Assembly: GCF_018413465.1 (NCBI RefSeq)
Contig: NZ_JAHCDK010000001.1
Span: forward strand, 496,001 to 560,000
Reading direction: 5' to 3'
Origin: Flavobacterium sp. CYK-55
Lineage (GTDB): Bacteria; Bacteroidota; Bacteroidia; Flavobacteriales; Flavobacteriaceae
Length of the DNA stretch: 64,000 nt
Part shown: positions 25,301 to 31,717 of the stretch, one piece after another
Layout of the letters: every line of letters begins with the position of its first letter
Numbering within the stretch: position 1 is the first letter of the stretch
Translations under genes and position numbers: made by a program
The notes under the pieces: model-generated
Databases searched by the model: none
What the model was told of the DNA's origin: nothing
Seen by the model: the letters and a program-made list of their open reading frames with translations, nothing else

Positions 25301-27577
25301 TCTAAAAGTTGTAACCGATGTCCAATCGCTTGGACTATCCACCGAACAAACCGAACGAATATAAACATCATACAATGTATCTGGGGTTAACGGTCCGAAT
25401 GGAGCTGTCAATCCCATTTCAAATGAAGTCGGATCAGTTCCTGGAACCGTATAAGTTGGTATGGTTGTATCGGTTGGAGCAGGTTGTCCAGAAAGAACTA
25501 AATAAATTTCCCAACCGGTCGTTGGAATTCCTGAGGTTGTCCAATTAACCGTTGCTGATGTCGTAAAAATAGTAGCTGTAGGAACTTGTACTCCAGTAGG
25601 CCTTTGACATTCTGGATTCAAACAATCAACCATTTTAGTAAGCAAAGTGTTGCCCACTTGACTACCACTGTTAGACGTTATTGAATATATAGGTTGGTCA
25701 AAGCTGTTTTTAACCAACAAACGAACTGAATTCGCGTTGGTTCCTGCTGTAGTCCACACCAAATCAAATGGCAAAGCATTACATAAAGGAACCGTCACGT
25801 TCACTGGGCCTAAGCCTGTAGTGAATGTTGGGCCGATACTTCCAACAACAATTCCCGCTTGTCTGATTTGCATAATAGCGCCTTTCCATCCATTTCCGGT
25901 TGAAGTAGTCAAAACAAATGTGTAATTACATTTATTAACGGCCTCACAAACGTCTGTATTGAAAAGGAATGGGCCTGACCATGCGCTATATAATCCGCTA
26001 CCACAATCTGCGCGTACCCAATATTGATATTGTGTAGCCGGAGCCAAAGGAGTTCCGTCTAGTTGGGTCGTGACCGGGAAGTTTGAATTGGTTACTGCCA
26101 AAACACCAGGCCCTGATGGAATCAAGGCTCCTGCAGGTTGTACGGCAACTTCCCAAGCAGTTGAAGTACTTGAGGTTCCGTTAGACCATGAAAGGTTGGC
26201 GCTTGTAGTTGTAAATGATGGAACAGATAAGTTAATCGGTGCAACACAATTGGCTTGCTGAACAATTAAAGTATAAGGAAAGTTGGTAGTAGCTGTTGTT
26301 GATGAAAGCAACACATACACCGTTTGTCCTGCAGCCACAGGAACTGTTAAGTTTCTGATGCTTGAGTTGGCGTTGGCGACTCCTCCTAAACAAGTCGTTC
26401 CGATTGATGAACAAGAACCATATACAAAAACACCCGTATTGGTGCTTCCGAGCGGATTCATACTTACGGCCAACAAGATAGGATCTGTTGAATTATTTTG
26501 ATAAGAATAAACAACATCATTACTGGCTAAGAAAGCACCTGTCGTTCCACATGAACTTCCCGGCGTATCACCTGTTGTGCTAATGTTGTCACCGTAAATT
26601 AACGTATTACTATTGCTCTGATAAGGCAGATTAGAAATTGGAATAGGATCGCTACACAAAGCTCCTTGCGGAGGTGTCGGCACAAGATACGGCCCTACCC
26701 AAATACTCGTGCTTTCAGGGCAGACTGAGCGAACATAATATTGGTAATTCGTTCCAGGGGTTAAACCCGTTAAATTGTAAGACCTTGGTGTTGTGGTTGA
26801 ATTAATCCCTGTAATTGTATTAACCCCCGGTTCTGACGGAATCGCCTCTGGATCAAACCCTGACGGCCCGTAGATTACATCAAAATCATTAATCCCGGCA
26901 TTAGCTGTCCACTGAAGCGTTGCTGATGTAGACTGAATCGGAGTAACTACACTCAAGGCAGACGGATCTGGACATCTTTGAATAATTCTAACATTGTCTA
27001 CCAACCAACGGTCTCCTGATGTAGCAGCACCCGGTTGGGTAAACACTTTAACAAACGCAAAATACCTGCTCCCTGTAAAAGTTAAATTAATTATCTTCTC
27101 TTCATAATCCAATTGATCAGCAGTTAGCGTACTCAATTGTGTTTCGGTGTATTCCTGCAAAACAGTAAACGAAGCCAAATCATCTTGGTTGGGTGAACTT
27201 GACACACGAATTTGGTACTTTGTTCCGGTATCACCGGCTAAGGTTTGTCTAGTAAAAAACCTGAATTGGCTACTAGCAGGAATGGCACTAATAAGTGGCG
27301 AAATCAACCACTCTTCTGCCAAAACACCCTGACCTGTGTTTTCGCGATCAATGAAGGCGCAATCAGTTCCTTGATAAGAAGCGTGCGGAGGAACATTTTT
27401 CTTCCAGTTCTGACCCGTGTTGGTTCTGTTGTCACGTACGAGCCAGTTTCCTGAAGTTAGCGCCCAAATTCCTGAAGCGTCTGCTGCTGCTGGTGCGCCT
27501 TCAAATCCTTCATTCAACTGAGCTTGTCCAACCAGACTGTACAAGGCAACAAAAAAGAATAGAATTAATTTTTTCAT
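19394..27577 (-). CDS. Giant multidomain surface adhesin with T9SS type B sorting domain
   Basis: The 2727-residue protein has a signal peptide ending LVGQAQ. It is followed by a choice-of-anchor J-like domain (about 20-205), about five fibronectin type III domains interleaved with two CNYxF(V/L)L modules (to about 1090), and three 140-residue NDEC modules (about 1095-1510). Next come a cysteine-rich module, an Ig-like domain, a lamin-tail-like domain (LYISEITDAETG...VEIFNGTGAAVNLSNYKL), seven 68-residue repeats (about 2090-2565) and another Ig-like domain. It ends in a type B sorting domain (SPKGTGIGDGKNDYFDLEGF, then LQIFNRYGAVVY and DGTYFYVI). This resembles SprB-like gliding adhesins. It is first in an operon with porP/sprF and a PorE-like gene. 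Confidence 0.88.
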   Translation of the reverse strand: MKKLILFFFVALYSLVGQAQLNEGFEGAPAAADASGIWALTSGNWLVRDNRTNTGQNWKKNVPPHASYQGTDCAFIDRENTGQGVLAEEWLISPLISAIPASSQFRFFTRQTLAGDTGTKYQIRVSSSPNQDDLASFTVLQEYTETQLSTLTADQLDYEEKIINLTFTGSRYFAFVKVFTQPGAATSGDRWLVDNVRIIQRCPDPSALSVVTPIQSTSATLQWTANAGINDFDVIYGPSGFDPEAIPSEPGVNTITGINSTTTPRSYNLTGLTPGTNYQYYVRSVCPESTSIWVGPYLVPTPPQGALCSDPIPISNLPYQSNSNTLIYGDNISTTGDTPGSSCGTTGAFLASNDVVYSYQNNSTDPILLAVSMNPLGSTNTGVFVYGSCSSIGTTCLGGVANANSSIRNLTVPVAAGQTVYVLLSSTTATTNFPYTLIVQQANCVAPINLSVPSFTTTSANLSWSNGTSSTSTAWEVAVQPAGALIPSGPGVLAVTNSNFPVTTQLDGTPLAPATQYQYWVRADCGSGLYSAWSGPFLFNTDVCEAVNKCNYTFVLTTSTGNGWKGAIMQIRQAGIVVGSIGPTFTTGLGPVNVTVPLCNALPFDLVWTTAGTNANSVRLLVKNSFDQPIYSITSNSGSQVGNTLLTKMVDCLNPECQRPTGVQVPTATIFTTSATVNWTTSGIPTTGWEIYLVLSGQPAPTDTTIPTYTVPGTDPTSFEMGLTAPFGPLTPDTLYDVYIRSVCSVDSPSDWTSVTTFRTIPTCFRPTAVAVTIASVTTTTAPITWTNGQPTDTQWQVLLIPAVLTPQGPTAPAAPGVIPPSGNGELLFDVTAPGSPFTATGLQPATIYYVYVRTVCSASDSSVWQPATIPSFNTVTCDPAAKCNYKFLLSNTTGNTWNGGRMLVRQNGITVATLGANQINNAAGVTVALCPGVPFDLYWSVAGTAPDLIGVTVVNPFLDVLYTKLPAEGAPLTVLYSGTGNCTPAPCSKPTGMTAVTTSNSALLTWTDNSVPPSQSFDLYVVPTGQPAPTNIPPTPPTISGIIGTSYNLTQLNSLPLTPSTSYTYYVKAICADPDSSAWTVLTPLTFVTKPVNDECLTATPVPINAGQTCGITVAGNTFGATASLPILSPPLSGTGCGQPNNDVWYSFVATATSHSINLTDLVGTPAAATLHHSVFSGDCNNLVKLYCSTALNSGATGLTIGNTYYIRVYNSNTTAGQSVAFNICITSPPANDECIGALDVPVNPDQVCALQTAGNTLGATPSLPTLTGTGCTGNDDDVWFKFTATNAIHMIEIKDLIPTPASATVALNHTLFSGDCGTLTNIYCSNLPQSVATGLVIGQTYYIRVYTNGTTAGQSATFNVCIKTPPPPATNDECANAIPVAVNLTAVCTLTTPGNIIGATASLPAAATCQGNSNDDVWFSFVATSTTHFISLLNVEGTTTNLNHAVYSGTCGALTLKYCSAANSLTSNNATFVVGQTYYIRVWSNEAASQVTTFNLCVKSISTCENAAPFCGSSPTDPYIFENTTGITSTGQIACLGSNPNPTFYTLHVGQTGPLYFNILQNTAIDAAGNPTGQNLDVDFVAWGPFTSTESCDQIAFVDCPTCPFDNFPPNNSTFYPLGNIIDCSYSASFTETLSIPNAQQGEFYVILITNFNGAAGFIKLVQTNFGEPASGETICCGVDLGSDESVCDTSITLNALEGVVDLNNVPGTYQWYYNGSTTPIPGENGPTITVNQSGTYRVTGACGLNEVEDTIIVTFNVTPTPEITITQPTCENLLGSIEVTAPTGGTAVLPSDLYISEITDAETGSLTYVEIFNGTGAAVNLSNYKLKVYNNGNATASCDLALSGTINNNTTNVIKLSTDVNQPGITPNQTFTTCGGVNIDDNIKLTTSADVVVDNWGTSDGSAFTPSNQPGYVYRRNQLATAPNTGWNPADWTAIDPEDYSNIGTYVASPTSGYQYNVDNGSWQNETSFTGLSVGSHTVYVRDVNTGCISSFTFDITPSNVNQPVTSCSYPATVCITDPNPTNSFTGLTPNGQFSSDSAQLVIDQNTGEINLAASQPGGPYNITYSFAGDLANCIAPGSTTVQIVVTPLAVPTFTQLGPICAGTTSPVFVNTSNEGIVGTWNPPTISNTASDTYTFTPDAGQCADIATMTIQVTTENITPIFDPIPAFCEGTTAPSLPSTSNNGITGVWVPATVSNTASDTYTFTPDPGQCGVVAQMTITVTPPSITPSFTQIPSFCEGTTAPSLPATSNDGITGTWNPATVSNTATGIYTFTPDAGQCALPVDMTITVTPPSITPSFTQIPSFCEGTTAPSLPATSNDGITGTWNPATVSNTATGIYTFTPDAGQCALPVDMTITVTPPSITPSFTQIASFCEGTTAPSLPATSNDGITGTWNPATVSNTATGIYTFTPDAGQCALPVDMTITVTPPNITPTFIQIADICSGSVAPSLPTASIEGISGTWNPSIVDNNNTTTYQFTPNAGQCAVGQTMTITVNPTLTPNFAAIPPICEGSPIPTLDSMSPNGIPGVWSPATITESGTYTFSPAPNVCALAQSIEVTIVPKPVFTVDGGCIGSEYTLTVSPQLADAIYVWKDETGTVIAGENSSTLVVSQTGNYTCEVTVNGCSGSEIEPVTTISCLIQKGISPKGTGIGDGKNDYFDLEGFNVSKLQIFNRYGAVVYSKTRYVNEWYGQSDNGDELPDGTYFYVIDIDGQKSKSGWIYINHEQ
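19885..21300 (-). repeat. Seven 68-residue repeats in the adhesin C-terminal region
   Basis: Seven consecutive units each contain a (P/S)xC(E/A/S)G start, a (G)(I)xGxW core, a YxFxP strand and a second Cys. End to end they are about 204 bases each. The outer units are diverged and the three central ones are nearly identical. Boundaries are approximate. Confidence 0.85.
20287..20898 (-). repeat. Three near-identical 204-base tandem repeats
   Basis: The same block recurs with exact 204-base periodicity (anchor positions 20287, 20491, 20695 and 20899). The encoded units differ by only a few residues, e.g. QIPSFC versus QIASFC. Confidence 0.9.
23040..24300 (-). repeat. Three 140-residue NDEC modules in the adhesin
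   Basis: Three successive modules begin NDEC and share the order of a TxGNxxGAT segment, (D/N)DVWxxF, a SGDC/SGTC turn and YYIRV. They resemble PPC-like beta-sandwich domains. They are spaced about 420 bases apart and are diverged at DNA level. Confidence 0.75.
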
Positions 27578-27625
27578 AACAATGAAAATTTAGGTGGTTT
27601 GTTAAAGTATTGCAATTTTTGAGCC

Positions 27626-27634
27626 CCAAATTTA
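27626..27634 (-). promoter_or_regulatory. Candidate -7 element of the adhesin/porP operon
   Basis: TAAATTTGG on the minus strand fits TAnnTTTG, 49 bases before the adhesin start codon. Confidence 0.45.
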
Positions 27635-27739
27635 ACAAAATATATGAAAGCGTTAAGAGAAATTTGCTTTTTAACGTAGATTGCTCAAAAATCATCGGTA
27701 TAATGCCCATAAAATCAGGTGAAATGTCAGTTTATTGAT

Positions 27740-27748
27740 TAATTTTGC
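27740..27748 (+). promoter_or_regulatory. Candidate -7 promoter element of hflX
   Basis: TAATTTTGC is a perfect TAnnTTTGY match, 17 bases before the ATG at 27765. It excludes the in-frame TTG at 27735 as a start. Confidence 0.6.
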
Positions 27749-27764
27749 AATCGAAAACGTACCT

Positions 27765-28982
27765 ATGTTAGAGAAAGAAAACATCAATTACGAGCGAACG
27801 GTGGTGGTTGGGATTGTGACCCAAAATCAATCAGAAGAAAAGCTCCGTGAATATTTAGACGAACTTGAATTCTTGACTTTTACCGCAGGTGGCGAAGTCA
27901 TCAAACGCTTTTTTCAAAAGATGGAGCGGCCGAATCCTAAGACTTTTCTCGGAACCGGAAAAATGGAAGAAATCAATGTTTTTGTGCGTGAACACCAAAT
28001 TGCCACTGTTATTTTTGACGATGAGCTTTCGCCGTCACAACAAAAGAATATTGGTAAAATCCTCAACTGCAAAGTACTCGACCGAACCAATCTGATTCTG
28101 GATATTTTTGCCCAACGCGCTGAGACTTCTTATGCTCGAACACAAGTCGAGTTGGCTCAATGTCAGTATTTACTACCCCGCCTATCAGGCATGTGGACAC
28201 ACTTAGAACGTCAAAAAGGAGGAATTGGGCTTCGCGGTCCGGGTGAAACCGAGATTGAAACCGACCGCCGTATTGTGCGCGACCGCATTGCGCTTTTAAA
28301 AGAGAAAATCAAAACTATTGACAAACAAATGTCGGTTCAGCGCAGCAATCGCGGGGCTATGGTACGTGTAGCATTGGTTGGATACACCAATGTAGGCAAA
28401 TCAACTTTGATGAATGTAATTAGTAAAAGCGAAGTTTTTGTTGAAAATAAATTGTTCGCCACCCTTGATACGACAGTTCGTAAAGTCGTGATTCGGAATT
28501 TGCCTTTTTTACTTTCGGACACCGTTGGTTTTATCCGCAAATTACCGACACAATTGGTCGAATCGTTCAAAAGCACCCTTGATGAAGTTCGTGAAGCTGA
28601 TTTGCTTTTGCATGTGGTGGACATTTCGCATCCGGATTTTGAAGATCATATTGCCTCCGTAAATCAAATTCTACAAGACATCAAAAGTCATGACAAGCCA
28701 ACATTAATGGTCTTCAACAAAATCGACGCCTATCAGCATCAGATCATTGAAGAAGACGACTTAATGACCGAACGCACCCGAAAACACTACACCCTTGAAG
28801 AGTGGAAACAAACTTGGATGAATGATTTCGGCCATAAAAATACCTTATTTATATCCGCCACCAACAAAGAAAATTTTGAAGAATTTCGCGAGCGCGTTTA
28901 TGAAGCAGTTCGTCAAATTCACATTACACGCTTTCCGTATAATCACTTTTTATATCCTGATTATCAAGACGCTGAAGAATAA
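27765..28982 (+). CDS. hflX: Ribosome-associated GTPase HflX
   Basis: HflX splits stalled or hibernating 70S ribosomes after stress. The 405-residue product has the N-terminal HflX domain (GTGKMEEINVFV, FDDELSPSQQKNI, DRTNLILDIFAQRA), the glycine-rich linker GGIGLRGPGETEIE, and a TRAFAC GTPase domain. The G motifs are GYTNVGKST (P-loop), the G3 Asp-Thr-Val-Gly in LLSDTVGFI, and NKID. The start at 27765 is chosen because a consensus promoter overlaps the region ahead and the upstream TTG would lie before it. The gene is monocistronic and closed by a strong terminator. Confidence 0.95.
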   Translation: MLEKENINYERTVVVGIVTQNQSEEKLREYLDELEFLTFTAGGEVIKRFFQKMERPNPKTFLGTGKMEEINVFVREHQIATVIFDDELSPSQQKNIGKILNCKVLDRTNLILDIFAQRAETSYARTQVELAQCQYLLPRLSGMWTHLERQKGGIGLRGPGETEIETDRRIVRDRIALLKEKIKTIDKQMSVQRSNRGAMVRVALVGYTNVGKSTLMNVISKSEVFVENKLFATLDTTVRKVVIRNLPFLLSDTVGFIRKLPTQLVESFKSTLDEVREADLLLHVVDISHPDFEDHIASVNQILQDIKSHDKPTLMVFNKIDAYQHQIIEEDDLMTERTRKHYTLEEWKQTWMNDFGHKNTLFISATNKENFEEFRERVYEAVRQIHITRFPYNHFLYPDYQDAEE

Positions 28983-29011
28983 AAAAGCCTGATGTCATAT
29001 CAGGCTTTTTT
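28981..29011. terminator. Bidirectional terminator between hflX and the DUF3078 gene
   Basis: A perfect 13-base stem, AAAAAAGCCTGAT / ATCAGGCTTTTTT, has the 5-base loop GTCAT. The same GCCTGA stem is reused in the terminator at 41744. Confidence 0.9.
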
Positions 29012-29028
29012 GTTATAGTGGTTTTGAT

Positions 29029-29946
29029 TTAAAAGGCATAATTCACACCCAAACCAAAGATTTGTCGCGTCTGAAATCCGGCAAAAGCATTGTCGTCATA
29101 AATCGTTTGAAACACAAAATTGGTCGTCAAATAACGATTGATTTTCATCACAATATTGGTTGTGTAATCTAAATCTACATTTTGCGGTTTGTCTAAATAA
29201 TTAGAATAAAGGTTCAAAGTATTTTCCAGGGTGACATTTTGCATGATGTCAAATTTGTAATAGCCTGAAGCATAGAAACCGAGTTCGTATCGGTAGCTCT
29301 TTCCTTCTTCAACCCCAAAATAGGCTTTATTCGGAAGCGTAAAGTCTTTATCAACAAAAGTAAACTTAGAGGTAAGCGGTGCCATATTAAATTTAAAATT
29401 GTCACTTTTCTTCCACAACATACCCGGACCAAAAGTTAAATATCCAGGCGAAAGCATGTTGGTGTTTTCAGTTCTGATTTCTTTACCATTGGCATCTTTA
29501 GAGTATACATAACCTTTGGTAAACTGCGTTCTAAAGTTCATAAAAAAGGAGTAATACCAATATCCTCCAGCCTTTTTACCAAAAACAGAATTGTATTCAA
29601 AACGGTCGTCGGTTTTCTTTTCAAAATCGGCATTCTTAGTCTGAATCAAACCATAAGATGCAATGACTTTGTTGTCCCAAGTGATTTTGTCTTTCTTGTA
29701 ATTAAAATCGTAGTTGATTCCGAGGTTTCCCGAAATATTGTTTTCACCACCGGCCAACCAATTGTTGAAGTTAGATTGATTGAACAAAAAAATCAAATTC
29801 CCTTTGGTTTTCCAACCATTACTGGTGGTATCAACCGTTTTCTTAACTGTTTTTTCGGTGTTCCCGATGAGCTCTTTCTCTGAAGTTTGGGCTTGAATCA
29901 ATCCGCTGACCAACAGCGCAAGTGCCCACCATAGTTTCTTTTGCAT
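29029..29946 (-). CDS. DUF3078 outer-membrane protein
   Basis: The 305-residue protein has a signal peptide (LALLVSGLIQAQ) and the DUF3078 pattern: WKTKGNLIFLFNQSNFNNWLAGGENN, split around the NQSNFNNW core, then alternating barrel strands (YWYYSFFMNFRTQF) and a C-terminal aromatic strand GLGVNYAF. It is probably a small outer-membrane barrel; its function is not established for the family. It has its own promoter 22 bases upstream and converges with hflX across a terminator. It lies just downstream of the SUF block but seems to be separately transcribed. Confidence 0.85.
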   Translation of the reverse strand: MQKKLWWALALLVSGLIQAQTSEKELIGNTEKTVKKTVDTTSNGWKTKGNLIFLFNQSNFNNWLAGGENNISGNLGINYDFNYKKDKITWDNKVIASYGLIQTKNADFEKKTDDRFEYNSVFGKKAGGYWYYSFFMNFRTQFTKGYVYSKDANGKEIRTENTNMLSPGYLTFGPGMLWKKSDNFKFNMAPLTSKFTFVDKDFTLPNKAYFGVEEGKSYRYELGFYASGYYKFDIMQNVTLENTLNLYSNYLDKPQNVDLDYTTNIVMKINRYLTTNFVFQTIYDDNAFAGFQTRQIFGLGVNYAF

Positions 29947-29967
29947 TTGTTCTTTGTTTTAGAAAGC

Positions 29968-29976
29968 GCAAAATTA
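29968..29976 (-). promoter_or_regulatory. Candidate -7 promoter element of the DUF3078 gene
   Basis: On the minus strand this is TAATTTTGC, a perfect TAnnTTTGY match 22 bases before the start. Confidence 0.6.
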
Positions 29977-30010
29977 AAAAACCGAGCGAAAAATCTGACT
30001 ATAAGCGCTT

Positions 30011-30520
30011 TTATTTTTTGGCTTTGTACAACGGAACGGCCGAACACGCCTCGCCATACATAATGCTTTTGGCGTATTTCTGTATCTCTTGAACCGCCAT
30101 CAAATAAGCACTCATCGGAACCGGCTTTTTAGAACAACCTTTTAAAATTACTGGTTTGTCTTGATAAATTGAATAGTCAATTTTGGGTAAAACTTCTTGG
30201 TATAAAGCGGTTTCTAAATCCTCCAAATTTCCTTGTACAATTTTGGCTGTAAACGGCGAAAGAAAAGTTGTAACCAATACATACGCCCAAGCCGGAATTA
30301 TGGCATCGGTACTGCATTTAAGCGCTACTAGTTGGTCTTGATGTTGGCTCCAATCATATTCGTTTAAAGCGGTTCGAAATTCTTTTTCCTTGAGCACAAA
30401 ACCTTCCCAAAGCCATTGTGCTAAATCTATTTCCACACGAACGCCTTTGGTGTAATAATCTTCTAAATCAAAAACCTCAAGTGCGCTGTTGGCTACTCTA
30501 TTGATGATTTCGTCTGACAT
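30011..30520 (-). CDS. DUF2480 family protein of the SUF locus
   Basis: The 169-residue cytoplasmic protein matches DUF2480: INRVANSALEVFDLEDYY, then DLAQWLWEGFVLKEKEFR, DAIIPAWAY and the C-terminal PVPMSAYLMAVQEIQKYAKSI region. In Bacteroidota this family is regularly encoded with SUF iron-sulfur assembly genes, as here, but no activity is known. Two cysteines (KCST and GCSKK) and a third near the end (EACSA) could bear on metal or cluster handling, which is speculative. It starts two bases after the stop of the DUF59 gene and is the last gene of the sufS-led block. Confidence 0.85.
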   Translation of the reverse strand: MSDEIINRVANSALEVFDLEDYYTKGVRVEIDLAQWLWEGFVLKEKEFRTALNEYDWSQHQDQLVALKCSTDAIIPAWAYVLVTTFLSPFTAKIVQGNLEDLETALYQEVLPKIDYSIYQDKPVILKGCSKKPVPMSAYLMAVQEIQKYAKSIMYGEACSAVPLYKAKK

Positions 30521-30522
30521 GG

Positions 30523-30846
30523 TTACAACATTCCGAGTTCAAGTTTAGCTTCTTCACTCATCAAGTCTTTGCTCCAAGGCGGATCAAAAGTAATTTCAAC
30601 TTCGGTAGCTTTTACGTGCTCAATGGATGTCACTTTTTCTTCAACTTCTCTGGGTAAAGTTTCGGCCACCGGACAATTCGGCGACGTCAAAGTCATCAAA
30701 ATTTTTACTTCAAAATCTTCATTGACCATCACGTCGTAAATCAATCCGAGTTCATAAATATCAACCGGAATTTCAGGGTCGTAAATCGTTTTGAGTTTTT
30801 TAACAATGGCCTCTCCTAAGGCATTGGTATCTATCGTGTTTTCCAT
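30523..30846 (-). CDS. SUF-associated DUF59/MIP18 protein (SufT-like)
   Basis: The 107-residue protein is a single DUF59 (MIP18) domain: IYDPEIPVDIYELGLIYDV, the TSPNCPVAETLP motif with the conserved cysteine, and FDPPWSKDLMSEEAKLELG. Such proteins assist Fe-S cluster maturation or delivery in the SUF pathway (SufT/PaaD-like). It lies five bases behind sufE and two bases ahead of the DUF2480 gene, fitting a co-transcribed SUF accessory role. Confidence 0.9.
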   Translation of the reverse strand: MENTIDTNALGEAIVKKLKTIYDPEIPVDIYELGLIYDVMVNEDFEVKILMTLTSPNCPVAETLPREVEEKVTSIEHVKATEVEITFDPPWSKDLMSEEAKLELGML

Positions 30847-30851
30847 GGTGA

Positions 30852-31271
30852 TTATTTTTGGGCCGAATAGGCTAAAGCGTACATTTTTATTTGTTTGATC
30901 ATAGACACGAGTCCGTTGGCGCGTGTGGGTGATAATTGTTCTTTGAGTCCGATTTCATCAACAAAATCAGTATTGGCTGATAAAATATCGTCAGGTGTTT
31001 GGTTTGAGAAAACGCGAATCAAAATCGCAATGATTCCTTTGGTAATAATCGCATCACTATCAGCGGTAAAAACAATTCTGCCGTTTTGCAATTCGCTGTG
31101 CAACCAAACTTTGGATTGGCAACCTTTGATGGTGTTTTCGTCGGTTTTAAATTCAGGGGCAATGAGCGGAAGTGTTTTCCCTAAATCAATCACATACTGA
31201 AAACGCTCCTCCCAATCGTCAAACATCGAGAACTCATCAATAATTTCTTCTTGTATTTCGCGGATATTCAT
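30852..31271 (-). CDS. sufE: Cysteine desulfuration protein SufE
   Basis: SufE accepts persulfide sulfur from SufS and hands it to the SufBCD scaffold. The 139-residue protein has the full family pattern: FSMFDDWEERFQYVIDLGK, the active loop TIKGCQSKVWL with Cys51 at the position of the E. coli sulfur acceptor, and SPTRANGLVSMIKQI. It lies one base behind a small lipoprotein gene and five bases ahead of the DUF59 gene, in the sufS-led operon. Confidence 0.95.
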   Translation of the reverse strand: MNIREIQEEIIDEFSMFDDWEERFQYVIDLGKTLPLIAPEFKTDENTIKGCQSKVWLHSELQNGRIVFTADSDAIITKGIIAILIRVFSNQTPDDILSANTDFVDEIGLKEQLSPTRANGLVSMIKQIKMYALAYSAQK

Positions 31272-31272
31272 T

Positions 31273-31716
31273 TTACGATTTCGGTGCTAATTGGTTGATT
31301 TTTTCTACCAGTTTTTGAATCTGAGCCGGCGGTGCTCCATGGTCAAAAGTCTGCGACTGATATACGCTGTCGTGGTAGGTAATCTTTAAATCTGCGTGTG
31401 GTGCTCCATCATACAACCTCTTTTTGGTCGGCGCTTCATAGGTTGATAATTCTTGAAGTTTGAGTTTCTGAAATTCCTCGACCAAAACTTTCCAATCGGC
31501 ATCGCTCAATAATTGATCTTTAACCGCAGCATCTTGTTCATCGCGGCGGTTTTTGTACACTGAATAATGTTGGTTTTTCACCACAATTCGTTGGTAAAAT
31601 CCGCGCGCATTGGCAGTGTAATCAACTACTGTGTTGCTCATGTCTTTTTGAGCATCAGAACCACATCCTTTGCCCATGAGGAGCATTAATAAAAATAAAA
31701 ATCCTGTTTTCATCAT
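31273..31716 (-). CDS. Putative lipoprotein inside the SUF operon, unknown
   Basis: The 147-residue protein has a short hydrophobic signal ending in a possible lipobox (MGKGC). The mature domain is beta-rich with no cysteines after the anchor. It includes YTANARGFYQRIVV, DADWKVLVEEFQKL and YDGAPHADLKITYHD. I do not recognise a named family, although similar small flavobacterial envelope proteins occur. The gene sits tightly between sufS (one base) and sufE (one base), so it must be co-transcribed. A secreted protein in a cytosolic Fe-S operon is unexpected, and its link to the pathway may be only transcriptional. Confidence 0.65.
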   Translation of the reverse strand: MMKTGFLFLLMLLMGKGCGSDAQKDMSNTVVDYTANARGFYQRIVVKNQHYSVYKNRRDEQDAAVKDQLLSDADWKVLVEEFQKLKLQELSTYEAPTKKRLYDGAPHADLKITYHDSVYQSQTFDHGAPPAQIQKLVEKINQLAPKS

Positions 31717-31717
31717 C

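Noticed and set aside
19394..27577. Many open frames on the plus strand opposite the giant adhesin gene.
   Set aside because: They are shadows of a long, compositionally biased Thr/Pro/Gly-rich coding sequence, with no signal peptides or family motifs.
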